Assembly: GCA_022376515.1 (NCBI GenBank) | Contig: WTXI01000009.1 | Location: 310,001-374,000 of the forward strand | DNA length: 64,000 nucleotides | DNA from: Lactifluus volemus | Lineage: Eukaryota; Basidiomycota; Agaricomycetes; Russulales; Russulaceae | Direction of reading: 5' to 3' | Shown: positions 1-19,160 of the stretch, piece by piece | How positions within the stretch are numbered: the stretch's first letter is position 1 | Layout: every line of letters starts with the position of its first letter | Notes under the pieces: model-generated | What the model was told of the DNA's origin: nothing | What the model saw: the letters and a program-made list of their open reading frames with translations, nothing else | The model's database searches: none | Translations under genes and position numbers: made by a program

Positions 1-273
1 CAGGTTTTTGAGGTGGACTTCCAGTTGATGTGACACCATGGTCACACTGGCTGGATTCTGGTTTTAAAAACCTATTGCGGCCTCTGCAACAAGGTCCATG
101 TGGTATCTAGCACAACAGGCATCTATTAATTATGTATAAGAATACTTCTGTGGTCTCAGAATTTTTGTAAAGCTCCAGAAAGTGTGAATAAACAACACCT
201 TGTTGGATTATCACGCTTTTCACGTGATCAAGCTGGTTCTGAGCGAAATCTACCTTACCTGTTAAGGAATCCG

Positions 274-607
274 CATACTAACCCTCCCCCCCTACCGGAC
301 CACCCCCCCCTTCCGGACCAGTCACGCAATGTCACATGCCATTTTTCAGACTCTGATTGGCTGGTGCGAGCGCTAAGCATCCGATTTTGGAAATATTGTA
401 AACTCCGACACAGGCAGGCGTGACAAACACACTGTATTTTATTTCGCCACACACTATGATTTCTACCAAAAACATTTGTGGAATATGATAATACATGGTA
501 CTAGATACTGTAGGCGAAATTTTGTGGTGATTGAGCAAGAAATGGGCGAGAAATATGGAGTGGTCCGGAAGGGGGGGGTGGTCCGGTAGGGGGGGAGGGT
601 TAGTATG
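274..607. repeat. Foldback element with 47-bp perfect inverted terminal arms
   Basis: Bases 274-320 and 561-607 are exact reverse complements over 47 bp. Each arm holds a run of seven C, a CCGGACCA unit, a run of eight C and a second CCGGACCA unit (G runs in the right arm). The 240-bp loop has no convincing coding potential. No target-site duplication is visible directly outside the arms. The structure resembles a MITE or foldback element; no transposase is present. It lies about 285 bp upstream of the acetyltransferase gene. Confidence 0.8.
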
Positions 608-891
608 TTTGCGTCAAATAAGCCCGAATGCCAACAAAGGAAAAGTAGCACGTGAGCCACAACGTAACCTTCATACGTAAACGGGCGTGATTAGTACGCC
701 CGCATCGGATACCAAGAAACTTCACTTCCTAACAGGCTATCGCAGTCACTTCGCTTGTCTTGAATCTGGATTTATACCCTTGGTCATGCATAAATAACGT
801 TTTGGCCCACTAATAACCATCCTATCTTTTCCGTCTCTTCCTCCAACTTGACTCAAGTCACGTTCCATCTTGAACCTACACCCTAAAGACG

Positions 892-1793
892 ATGTCTGGC
901 AGCAAGGTCAACCTAGTACCGCCGACTGCCTGGGAATTGCCCAATTATGTGCCTCGAAAACTGGCTACACCCTTCAGTCGCCTGGTGCTGCACCACCTGA
1001 GATTGGATACCGCACGGTCGCTTCCGGGTCTCCTGGAATATATGCATCGGGTATTTGCGACACTAATTGAGGCAGGACGTACGCATTCACTAGAGGCTAC
1101 CACCAAGGCTGCCACGCCATCTGAAGGCGACGACGACTCGATGACGTCCGAGTGGGTTTACACCCGTGCTGAGTTTGAGGCGTTCGTCTGGGCAGCGGAC
1201 GTGGTCATCGCCATTGGCACCAACGCAGACAATGAATCGGATTCAGCATTCTTTGGAGACGTCGAAGCAATACGCGGTGGGCGGAGTTGGGAAGACATTC
1301 CCGTTGGGTTCTATTATGTCAGGCCAAGTCATCAAGGGGGGCGGACCTCGCATGTGAGTGGCCATATACACACTTACATCAAATAGTTACCCAAAAGTGG
1401 ACTGATGGAGTAAGGAACTAGAACTGTTACATAGGACTCGTAATCTCCCCTCCTTACCAACAATCCGGATATGGAAAGTCCATAGTCGGGACATACTCCC
1501 ACTATCTTCCTCTGCTCGGATACAAGGCGTCTATCGGTCGGGTATTTGCGACTAATACAAAGAGTATAAGGTACGCACACTGTCCTGTAAGATCATGAGT
1601 GGTATTCAAATATAGCATCGATGCTCAAAGGCTATGTGAGTCAACAGGCTTCACACGCGTGGGTCTCATCCCACGTGCTGGACGACTGCGACGAGCGGAT
1701 GGCAGTGGAGAAGAATGGGTCGACTCTATCATTTATTACCGAAGCTTCGTCGATGAGGAAGAATGGTCGCGCCCCATAAGATCTATGTTGTAG
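892..1793 (+). CDS. GNAT-family N-acetyltransferase
   Basis: Three exons (892-1353, 1422-1570, 1616-1793) join in frame to 262 residues across GT-AG introns. The N-terminal part reads MSGSKVNLVPPTAWELP, as in fungal GNAT proteins of the MPR1/azetidine-carboxylate acetyltransferase-like group. Exon 2 carries the acetyl-CoA pyrophosphate-binding loop (QQSGYGK, motif A), and exon 3 the C-terminal block STGFTRVGLIPRAGRL. The family transfers acetyl from acetyl-CoA to an amine; the substrate here is unknown. The first ATG of the frame was taken as start. No breaks are seen. Family assignment is firm, substrate is not. Confidence 0.85.
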
Positions 1794-1989
1794 CATATAG
1801 CCCTTCGCAGAGCAGGACTAAGGTATCATTTCCTAAAACTTTCCGCTCAAAAAAGCAACAGAGTTGTGACGGAACCGTGGGAAACACTTTCTAGCAAGAG
1901 CGGAAAGCAGAGACAAGAATCGCGAACATATTGTGAACGGAACGTCAAGGCGGAAGGTCCAGACAAGAGCTCAGAAAGGCATATTTTGA

Positions 1990-2642
1990 TCAAGTGTCGC
2001 GATGTTGCTCTGTTGCTCTTTGGATCGTGTCGATCACCAGCGGAAAGAGCTCAGTGAGAAAGGTGTTACCTTCACAATCAGCCTTTGCCTTCGCCAAGCT
2101 TGCCGCCGAGTCTCTCTCGCGAACAATTTCTAACTGGTTTGCAGTTTTCTCTTCGCTAGAAAGAAGTTCCTGCATGTCTTAAATGAGCATAGCCAGTTGG
2201 ACATCCAATGGAAGGAGACAGAGAGCACGAAGCCAACGACAACAAGAGAGACGAAGATCGGTGGATGTAAACAGACCGATAATGCCTCGCGTCGTCGTAC
2301 TATAGCCGTCCAGAGGCCACGGATCTCATCCAGGTCTTGCGCATGACGAGTCAAATATGCTTGGGCATCGCTTTCCCTGCGACCCGAATCGTGGTATAAT
2401 CGATAAATGCGTGTTTTTAATAAAAAAATCTCACATACAATTGACTCTGTGTTTGGTTCAGCAGTTCTGAGCGCGTAGATAGCTATGCGAAGGAAGGGGG
2501 TGTATAGAAGACGGTTCCAGGTTGGATACCAGAAGAGACCACATGCCAGTTTTTCGAGCTGACTTCTCGCAGCTCGTATCTTTTTCGCGGTTATAGCCTT
2601 ATTCTTCTTCTCCGTGGAGACTGTAAAAAAACAAACATTCAT
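1990..2642 (-). CDS. Hypothetical protein with one C-terminal membrane segment (model incomplete)
   Basis: The longest open stretch (2642 to 2130) begins at a canonical acceptor (T-tract then ACAG, near 2622), so an upstream exon is expected, but the candidate at about 2810-2758 joins out of frame. The protein is rich in charged residues, contains ACGLFWYPTWNRLLYTP, and ends with a hydrophobic span IFVSLVVVGFVLSVSFHW (roughly residues 128-145). A second open frame at 2175-1990 on the same strand looks coiled-coil (EIVRERDSAASLAKAKAD) and may be a following exon. I do not recognise the family. Confidence 0.3.
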
Positions 2643-2950
2643 TGCGAGAATGATGGTTCATGGTAGCTATTTCTCACGCTTCACTTGATGTAAAATAAGG
2701 GCAAGAGTGCTGCTAACCAGTTGAAATTTGTTAGGGTGAAAGATTCCCTGGTAACTTACTCGGAACCAATGGACTGCTGAATGGCCGCCATATTGTTGAC
2801 ATCCATGAGCGGCAACGACGATTGCTGGAATAAGAATGGTGGCGTCTTGTTGCGCGTTGATTGGACGAGACTATAAGATCTAAGGTCACGCGGTTGGTTG
2901 AACGTTGAACACCAACTTATGAACAAACACCAGCGTCTCGACGACATCAA

Positions 2951-4301
2951 TCACTCTATCTCCTGATAGTCTGATTTGAGATCTTATGTATTTCGTGTCT
3001 ATGTGGACCCTAACTCGCGCCTTCTAAGCTATCCCTTCGATACCAGTTCGAGCGCAAGTAAGCTCTCGCCTCAGCGTCCCAAATTATACCATCTCTGATG
3101 CTTCCTTACTGATATCCCATCTGCTGGTTCACTTTCGACTCTCGAATTGCGACCTAGGTCGATTCGCGGGTTCTGGGGAATCCTCAGTCCTGGTCCGCCC
3201 GAGGGTTAATTTACGTTGTCGAATTTCTGTCGTACATTTGGTCGAGGGTGCAGCGTAATGTATACTGGAATTTCTGATGGACTCGTACACTAATCGTAAT
3301 ATTCGATGCAAGGGGGCTGAATGGTCAAAGCCGCAGCGGAGGTGCCGATTAATCTTGTACCGGCCGGGGCCTTTGGACGACAGGTGATGGGTTACGACGC
3401 GAAGTAGTGTGTCGGGCCAGAGCGGCCTGAAGTCTTGACTCTGCTCGAATATTTGCGCTCTGGACTACTTGGTATAAGACCTAACTGCAGTGTTCAGTGG
3501 GGTTCGTGGATGAAAAGGTTTGGAATCTGTACCTGGAGTGTTGTAATACTGTGTACGGAGGGTTCCGGAATGCCTTGATCCAGTGAAGGCTTCCAGTGAG
3601 AAAACAGACGGGGCTTTTCACACATGGTTGGATCCATGTGGCTAGTGGGCTTTCTGATAGTGCTATGCATTGCGTATGAAGGAGGGAGATAGGTCGATGG
3701 CAGTATTTATAGGAGAATCCGTGGAATGAAGATTAGGGGTAGACCAGGTGCTGCATTGTTAGTGCTCCACAATATTTAATTGCGTAATGAAAAGGAAGAT
3801 GATGCTGTTTAAATCCTTGTTGATAAAATGACGAAGTGTGCAGCTTAAGTACCACCATTAGGTCGCTGGCTCTACCTCTTTACGCGGTCGCGTGTTGGAA
3901 GAACAAAGTTGAGAGCACGTGTCTTGCTTTACCCTCAGGCATGACCGCGTTTTCTTATTTGCAAATGACATCACCAGTAGCGGCGGGAGTCAGAACGGTT
4001 GAACTTTCAGACCTCCTCTCGGTGGTCTTCTAGAGTCGATCCGAGTCATAGACACCTGAGGATCCTCCTCTCAGGTTAGGAGATGAGAGCTAGAGCATCT
4101 TTGGTATTATTTGGTTCTATCCATGGGCGCGGCGCCTGTACCTACAGAATCTTGATTCTCGCAGTGACTGAGTGGTGCTGCGGAAAATCGCTTGCGGAAA
4201 ATCGCATGCGATTCCCCATCCGTACTGTGTATAAGTTGCCCATCTCGAAGTTCCCTGATACTTGGCGATCTTATCTCTCAAGTGCTAACCTACAGCGTCG
4301 A
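2951..4301. other. Intergenic, no gene recognised
   Basis: About 1.35 kb between the unresolved minus-strand ORF and the aldo/keto reductase. Only short, compositionally random open frames occur (for example 3836-4033). No tRNA, repeat or conserved protein fragment was seen. Confidence 0.5.
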
Positions 4302-5583
4302 ATGCCGATTCCACAAGACACCAAGCTGAACACTGGGGCTATCATGCCTCTCATAGGTCTTGGTATTATAACCATATGTAGTAATGCGAAGTGGGGGCAC
4401 GAGCTGATGATTCTCTTCCGCTTGATCCACTTAGGGACATGGAAGTCGCAGCCAGGGCAGGCCGAACATGCCGTGGAGATCGCTCTCAGGAATGGCTACA
4501 GACACATTGACACTGCTACTGACTATGGTTGGTGTTACAGAAAATTAATGTATCCTTGTATACCATCATGATCCTTCGACCAGACAACGAGAAGCAGGTC
4601 GGAGAGGGCATCAAGGCCTCTGGCGTACCACGCTCCGAGATATTCCTGACTACCAAGCTCAATAACATCGACCATACTGATGTCCTTGGGGCCCTGAATA
4701 GGTCTCTAGAACTGTTGGACACCGACTACGTCGATCTCTGTTCGTGGTTCACTCTATGATACAGCCTGTCTTTAACTCGGTGTAGACCTGTTGCATTGGC
4801 CCGCCCCAATGACCAAAGACTGGAAAGCTGACAAGTCACTGAACTGGATCGATACCTGGAAGGAGATGGAGAGGATCCATCGTGCACATCCCGATAAAGT
4901 CAGGGCAATCGGTGTGTAGCCTACTCAGTAGCTGGGTTGATCTCGATTTAACCCTCGTTCGTTGACAGGTGTCTCAAACGTCTCCGCGGCATACCTCGAG
5001 GACTTACTCAAGGTCGCCACTGTAGTTCCCGCTGTGAACCAGATTGAGCGTCATCCGTAAGCTCCGTTCGTCCACTTAACTCCAGGGTGTTATGTCCTCC
5101 GGTTTGTCAGGTCTTGTCCTGAAGATGACACTCTCGCTGCATGCGCAAAGGCTGGCATCGTCGTTACGGCTTACTCTCCGCTCGGCTCAGATGGATCGCC
5201 CCTCTTGACCAATGACATCGTCCTCCGTCTCGCGAAAAAGTACGACATCACCCCAGCTAACGTACTCATTTCATTCCAAGCCAACACGCCCAATGTGAAC
5301 GGTGAGGCTCGTTGTCAGGTCCATATGTCAACCTACTGATCCACGCATCTGTCCGCAAGTCATACCCAAGTCCGTGACACGTGAGCGTATCATCGGTGAG
5401 TTTGTTGGTGTCACCGTCTGGTCCCGTCTTTGTACTTAAGTAATCGTGCTCTCAGCGAACCTCAAAGTCGTCGACTTGACAGAAGAAGAGATGGCCGAGC
5501 TGAAGGCGATCAACAAGACGACTCACTTCCGGACATGTCCTCCTACCTGGACGGGTTGGGGAAATCTCGGCTTCACAGATTGA
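4302..5583 (+). CDS. Aldo/keto reductase (NADPH-dependent, AKR superfamily)
   Basis: Eight exons (4302-4362, 4435-4527, 4584-4739, 4786-4911, 4969-5056, 5111-5301, 5360-5395, 5456-5583) join in frame to 292 residues, slightly short of the usual 300-330. The full AKR catalytic tetrad is visible: Asp and Tyr in HIDTATDY, Lys in LTTKLNN, His in LLHWPAP. The NADPH-binding block [10 protein letters not shown] sits in exon 7, and the C-terminus reads [12 protein letters not shown] as in fungal GCY1/YPR1-like reductases. It reduces aldehydes or ketoses to alcohols; the substrate is not predictable. Convergent with the flavin oxidoreductase downstream. Confidence 0.88.
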
Positions 5584-5817
5584 TAGAGGCCTACAATCCA
5601 AGTTCAAATATTTTTTCCCGCTGGGTATGGTGTCAGAGCCCTCGACGGGAGGAAGTTTTTTCAGTTGTCTAATGTAAAACAGGTGACGAATATTCTACTT
5701 GTTTGTCCAGGTAACCAAATTCCGAATCGCCTAAAGTATCAAAGGCTAAGAGCTACAGACGCTTCTCGGGCGAGGAACAGAAGACAGTGTTGGTGTTCTT
5801 TAAGTTCATTATCAAAC

Positions 5818-7561
5818 TTAAATATGAGAACACAAGTAGAAGATTCCATAGCAAGCCATGCAGTAAAAGAACAGGACTGAAAATGATGGAGGTTCTGGGA
5901 GCCACATGAGCAGAACAGCGCGAATACCCCCCATTTGATAATCGATTCGGTGATCCTTGGCAATCCTCAACATCATCACGTTGTACCAAGCAGATTCGGT
6001 GCCAGCACCTATCAGAGGAGGAAGAGGAAGGATACCGAGAAAACGAAGAGTGGATGCTGCTGAACGGATTACGGGGGTGTCCGAGTAGGACAATATTGGG
6101 TAAAAGTCAGTCCTAGCTGTATCGTCGTGGCCGCCTTCTCCGTTCGAAGCACCCGTTTCTCGGTGTGAGTAAGCTTCCTTCAAGAGCAACGGTAATTTGG
6201 GTGCGAGGACGCTTCCTCGACCGATACCAATGAGGTCGGCGTGTCCTTGTGAAAGTGCATCTTCAATAGTGGCCAGAGAGCCCATTCCACCGGTGAGTAG
6301 GACTAATGGACGTTCTGAAGATGGTATCACGGTGTGAATGGCATGTCGAGCCTTGCGCGCGAAGCGGGAAAAGAAGGCCTGGCGAGTCGAAGTCATAAAT
6401 TCTGCGCGCACACCTTGATGAGTGACTCGGGAAAAGAGCCATGTAGAGGTAGTACCTGGAATCTCATAGTCACCTCCACTAATCTCGATAAAATCTATCA
6501 TGTCCCAGCGAGCGATATCGACAACGTGGTCGAGTGCGCGATCCTCTGCTTCCTTTTCGGCCTGTGCGTCATGGAGCGAGCCTGCACCAACGTAGTCCGA
6601 CGAGCTGAGCTTTATACCTAGTACGAATGGCCTGGGTAGCACCTTGCGAATGGAAGTCACGATCCGCTGAAGCAGATGTAATGGTGCATGCTTGGCGCTA
6701 TAAGCGTCCTCGCGGATATTGCACTGAAGTACAGTTGAATAGAAGTTGAAGTAGGGGACCAAGCGGATATCACCTTGCGAGAGATAAACTGAGCAAGCAA
6801 GTCTATACGTCTATCAGTTTCTGCCCGCGGTCACATTGATTGGGTATACTCACATCCGTGCGACGCATGCAGCTCAACTCCGTCAAATCCCGAATCGTGC
6901 GCCAGCTTTGCTCCCAGTACAAATCGATCCACGGTATGATCTATGTCCTGGAGAGCCATGGCACGAGGAGTGGGGAATCCAATCCTATATGTGAGCTTGG
7001 CGAACCAACCCATACGGGACGAGTGACGTTCACTGCGACCGAGTCCAAGAGCGCTTGGCGCGAGGGGTGGGACGAGAGGGAGACGGCCTCCAATTACGAC
7101 TGGAGACTGTCGTCCTGCATGCGACAGTTGCATGATAATGAGAGTGCGAGGTGTTGATGCATTTTGACTTTTCAAGTTAGATTGCTCAGATGCCGGACGC
7201 ATAGCAGAGGCAAGCACTTTGTAGGCATGCAGGGTATCCACAGTGACTGTAGGAGGAATGATCATGTCCCTCCCTAGCGATAAGTGATCCTTTGACACCT
7301 GGACGTTCCCAGTAACAATCATTCCCCAACCGCCCTGCGACCAGAGTGAATAGAGCCCAAGATGATTGGAGTTCGGTAATCCACCCCAAAAGGATGCCAT
7401 GTGTTCGTACATCGCGGCCTTCACGAGACCGTTGGACATGACGAGACCGGATGGTAAAGCGATGGGTTGAAGAGCGCTCTTGGAGGAAGCTAGATCAACC
7501 GAAATTTATTCCTGCCAACGATAAAGACAAATTTTTGCAACTTACCATTACTATTGCTCAT
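5818..7561 (-). CDS. NADH:flavin oxidoreductase / old yellow enzyme family
   Basis: Four exons read from 7561 downward (7561-7546, 7489-6854, 6802-6774, 6723-5818) and join in frame to 528 residues. Exon 1 codes only 16 nt and exon 3 only 29 nt. The TIM-barrel motifs are present: LPSGLVMSNG near the N-terminus, a QLSHAGRQ block, GFDGVELHASHGYLLAQF, the substrate-side region DFIEISGGDYE, and the FMN-phosphate block LTGGMGS followed by ADLIGIGRG. The C-terminus carries a hydrophobic extension (VLFFYCMACYGIFYL), possibly a membrane anchor and unusual for soluble OYEs. It is an FMN-dependent ene-reductase type enzyme. Its start is 143 bp from the divergent sorting nexin gene. Confidence 0.88.
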
Positions 7562-7704
7562 ATGGGCGATGTGATCAGTTGCGTGCCCCGAAGCGATCAA
7601 GATGGGTTAGAGTAGCACGTGCCTCCGTCCCGAGCCTCAAATGAGGCGCTGAGGCTTGACAGAGTCAGCTCGTTACTCTCCAGTTCGATACCCCATTGAT
7701 CCTA

Positions 7705-10486
7705 ATGCAACAGTCACCAAATGTAGAACGTCCTTTGACCCCACCTATTACAACCAAGGCGTTCCTTTCGTTTGCACGGGCCCAGGGCCAAGCTGCTCGG
7801 TCGAGGCGTGAGGCTCCTGCCCTACCTTTACCGGCCAACGACTTTGATGCGGGAATCAATACCTCGAACGCGTGGACGGTTTATTTAGACTCTGACAGCT
7901 CGCGCTCTCGTTCTCTCTCGGATCACGAAGCCGAAAATGACAATTCCGAAGACGAGGCTATTGACGGACGTGGGGCGAGAGTTTTGTTCGCGTTCGCAGG
8001 CAATGCGGAATTCAGCGAATTGAATGTGAAAGCGGGCGATGAAATTACAATCATTCGCGAACAAACCGGCGATGGATGGAGTCTAGTGAGGACTCGTTCA
8101 GGTGTTACGGGGCTCCTCCCGCGCTCGTATTATACCGTGAATCCTTTCCCGTCTTACTAGCCACGCCCCTCCTTGACCTTCCCTAGCTCACGGTTGACTT
8201 CATTTCCGCTCCCGAAGCAAGTACCACGTTGCATGCGCGCCACCTCAGTGATACCAGACGTGACCCTTCGACCGCCTCGCTGACTCCACGTGGCTCAGCG
8301 GCCTACTCATCTCCTCCACTCCCTACTACAAAGCCCATCGTTGCGCAGACAACCGGTGAGCACATGATGGCTGTATTCACCAACTTTCGTCAGGGTCTGC
8401 TTGGGGGCAAGAGCCTCAATCGTTTCTCCAGCTTTGTCACCAGTGGTGCGGAGGATTACGTATTGAAGGGGGCCAGTGCGTCCAGGCTAGATGTTCCTCC
8501 ACCCTCGATAAAGCACGTTTTTGAGGCCAGCGACGACGAAGATGAGACAACTAACCGAACGAATGCTGAACCTGCCAGAGTAACAGATGCAATACACCCA
8601 AGCGAAGCAGACCAGCATTTTGTCGATGCGGGTCCTTCCTGGAGGCCCAAGGTTCCGCCATTCCAAATCCTAGTTCACTCGCCCTCGAAGCGCACTTCGA
8701 TGATTTCTGGCGCTTACACCCTCTACACCGTCTCTTCCCTCTTTCACCCTCCAACTTCGGAAACTTCAGATGCAGAGTCGGCTGATTCTGTCAATTCTTC
8801 ACCCAATACCTCCCGTATCACCGTTCACCGTCGATTCTCCCATTTTGTCGCGTTGCATACAGCCTTAACGCGTCGCCTCCCTGGGATTGCCCTTCCTCCG
8901 CTCCCTGAGAAGCAGTATGCGGGTCGGTTTAACGATGACTTTGTAGAGGCGCGTCGCGGTGACCTTGAGAGATACCTCGCGAGGATAGTAAGGCATCCTG
9001 TCGCGCGATATGCCGAGGTCGTGACCTTCTTCTTGAGCTGTGAGAGTGAACAGGTGAGGGTGGGGTCACATCTGGCGTACTTAGATTGATTAACAGTTCC
9101 CTCGAATCAAAGGAATGGAAACGCCAGCTTCCTCACTACCTGGGCGTCGCGCCTGCTGGGCCTTCGTTCTACGCTAATGTGTTCCACCCTGACTTCAACT
9201 TCGATGCCGAGGAGGCCACCGAAACTGTTAATAGATTCGACGTTCACACAAAGGCCGTCGACACTGGGGTACAGGGTCTACGTAATGTTTTTGCGCAGAT
9301 CCGACAGGCCCGGGTAGGTGAGGAGCAGCCGCGTATTCTCTCGGAAGTAAGACCTCATCCCATTCCGACGTAGAGATGTCAAAGGCCGAACGTCTGCTGT
9401 CATACTCTCTGCTCTCTCTTATCACTACGAAACCTATCGCTACATTGCCCAATGCTGGCGTGACCATTCGAGAGGAAGATTCGCATTCCATGTTCGATAT
9501 CGAGGATCTGCGTGATGATGACGAGATCAAGCCTTCTAAGAAAGCGAACGGGTATGTAAACGAGCAAGGAGCGTGGTGTTGGCGTGAAGGCTGTGAAGGT
9601 ATGTTCCTTAGCAAAGCCGCTTCCTCACAAATTACATACCCGTGTAGATTGCCTGAAGCTCACGAGAGCGCTGCAGAAAACAAGTGAGACTCTGCAGAGT
9701 GTCGCAGATCTATTTGATGACCATGTATGTCGTACCTACCCAGAACATCTTGATGGGGTTCTAAGAGCTTGTCAGGCGCGCAGGACGCAATTGGCTACAC
9801 ATGAAGCGCTCAAGACCGTCGCTCACCCTTCTCAACTATATGCGGTACGTTCATCTTTTGGTGTCTGAACTGACATCGCTTATTCATGCCTTTCAGCCTA
9901 TCATAGATACGCACCGGAACGCATTATCGCGATACACAGAAGCAAGTGAAGGATCAATGGCACGTCGCCCCCCCAACACACTCTTGTCAAATAACGACTG
10001 ATATACTTATCCACAACAGCCTGATGAAGAAGTTGCGTTGCGATGTGAAACGGTTTTGAACACTACGATGGCCGAGATGGAGACGTACCATGCGCAAAAG
10101 GTGGAGGATTTCGCGTCGCTCGCGAAGGAACACCTAGATGGTGAAATCGAGTTCTACGAACAGGTGAGCAAAAGAGATGCTCATCATCCCCCTCGCACAC
10201 ACACTTTGACGCAAAACAGGTCCTCAGCCGTCTGCGCACTGCGCGTCGCACGTTCGAGCCGCCAATTTACCCCCTTCTGACGACCGAAGCGCGCCAGCCG
10301 TCCATCTACGAGCGTGACCTCGAACACCCTCGATTGAACCCGGATCCACTCCCGCAACCCTGTCCGCACGTGTTTGACGTGATGCGACCGGTCAGTCATG
10401 CGATACAGGAGGGCGTCGGGCTTCTGCTGGGCGGTGCCGCCAATGCAGTGACTGGTCGGGGTAGCGTGCTTGGGAGATTCTGGTGA
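7705..10486 (+). CDS. SH3-PX-BAR sorting nexin (SNX9/SNX18-like)
   Basis: About eight exons. Exon 1 (7705-8136) has an SH3 domain (ALFAF-type start RVLFAFAGNAEF, ending GLLPRSYY). Exon 2 (8187-9053) has a PX domain with the phosphoinositide-binding RRFSHF and PPLPEKQYAGRF blocks. Later exons (9113-9346, 9376-9598 and beyond) hold a helical BAR-type region (EWKRQLPHYLG, HARRTQLATHEALK, CETVLNTTMAEMETYH). Such proteins bind curved endosomal or plasma membranes and act in endocytosis and trafficking. The junction around 9958-10030 has alternative sites; the last exon ends at 10486 with VLGRFW. Frames agree at the other junctions. Confidence 0.85.
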
Positions 10487-11000
10487 ATCGACCTGGCGCG
10501 AATTGACGAGGCAAGCCCGTCGGGTTGTCCCATGATGAGAGCACGATCTAATCTATGTTACTTACACACTTGTATTTAGTCCGGTTCATAGCCCTCTGTC
10601 CTGTTGTACAACCCGATAACTGAAGGTGACCGCGTAAGCCATAAGTTCATACGGTCCGAAGCTTCACTATGTTATACCTGCGTTGCTTGCTCTTTGGTTT
10701 AGCAAACATGATGCAGGTATCTTGGGGGCACGCCGTGTAATAAATTTACCGTTTTCAGATGAATAGATCTGTGCTTGTATGCTAGTGTATAAATCGTGTG
10801 TTGGTTTTGGGCGATGAGTACTGTGTCGCTGTTATTGGCGATGGTTGACTGTTGGTTGGCAATGTCCAACATTGGGGGCTGTACCACAACACACAAAGCT
10901 CTCGCTGGAACATACCATCCCGAGGACGCTATTATAGACTTACTGATGCGTGCCAGTGGGAACTAATCGCGATTTCTGGAACATGGCCAGAAGAGCCTCC
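10487..11000. other. Intergenic, SNX gene 3' flank
   Basis: No gene is seen between the sorting nexin stop and the edge of the duplicated ABC block. A TATAAATCGTG-containing stretch near 10765-10830 resembles one at about 18565-18620 on the other side of ABC copy A. Confidence 0.5.
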
Positions 11001-18231
<7,231 letters not shown>

Positions 18232-19160
18232 TTTTTGCAGTCCCTCTCAATCTCTCAGACGAACAGGCTGGCCGATGGAACCCTGCCAGTGAACACGAAC
18301 CGCACGAACACATCGCGATCACAGAGAAAATCGTACGGGGCTTCCCTCTCGCGCTCGTTTTCCTTGACCTTTCCTGGCCTACCGTTGAACACCGTTTTCT
18401 GCTCTCCAGAGGTAGGCGCACCTGCAACGAGTCCGAACAATGACGTTTGCCTGACTCCGATCTACATGATCAGGGTAACTTTGCTGTGTCATCGTAATAA
18501 ATTTGCGTCTCAGAGGCCAGCCCACCGTAAGTGTGCGGAGCAAAAATCGATTTAAACGGATATATACAATAGATATGCTTGTATGTATAAATCGTGAGTT
18601 GGGTTTTAGGTTTGGGACGACTGTGGAAATAGCTAGTAGTACGTATGTTGCTGTATGCGATGCGTGTTTAACGATAAAAGTGGTGCACGGTGGCTAAAAG
18701 GTTACAAGAAGGAATGTGTGATGCGATGTGCGATGTGCGATTGCAAACTACGTCGATCGAGTGGAACGGAAAGGCGAGAAACGTCTAATGAGCAGTGCGA
18801 AAGCGATGCGTGGCGAAGGATAAAAAAGTGAAGTACCTGGGCATGCAGTTGGGATCGTTACAGTGATGGGGTGTGGTGTGCGAGAGCATCGTTCAATCAA
18901 AGAAATAATTTTTTGGAATATCCCCTTCTTGACAGTCCGGACGACGACCTGTTCGAGTGCCCTACGCTAGAGCAAGGGACACCAAGACGGACTTACCTGA
19001 TTTTACTCCATGTCATCGTCGTCATCGTCCTCGTCATAACTGTCTTCGTCAGTGTCGCTGATCACTAAGATTCCTCCATCCGGGTGAGAATCGGGCCACG
19101 GCGAGACCGGGACTTGGTCGACTTCCACTGGATGCGAGAATAAAGCCGTCCTTCGTTTGT
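18232..19160. other. Intergenic between ABC copy A and the G-patch gene
   Basis: No protein similarity is recognised. The stretch holds short random frames, GCGATGTGCGAT-type simple repeats near 18720-18740, and an acidic-coding-like GTCATCGTC repeat near 19010-19045 that could belong to a 3' exon of the minus-strand G-patch gene, but this is not supported by an obvious frame. Confidence 0.4.

Noticed and set aside
3129..3311. Possible tRNA at a GATTCGCGGGTTC stretch
   Set aside because: No matching acceptor, D or anticodon stems could be folded around it.
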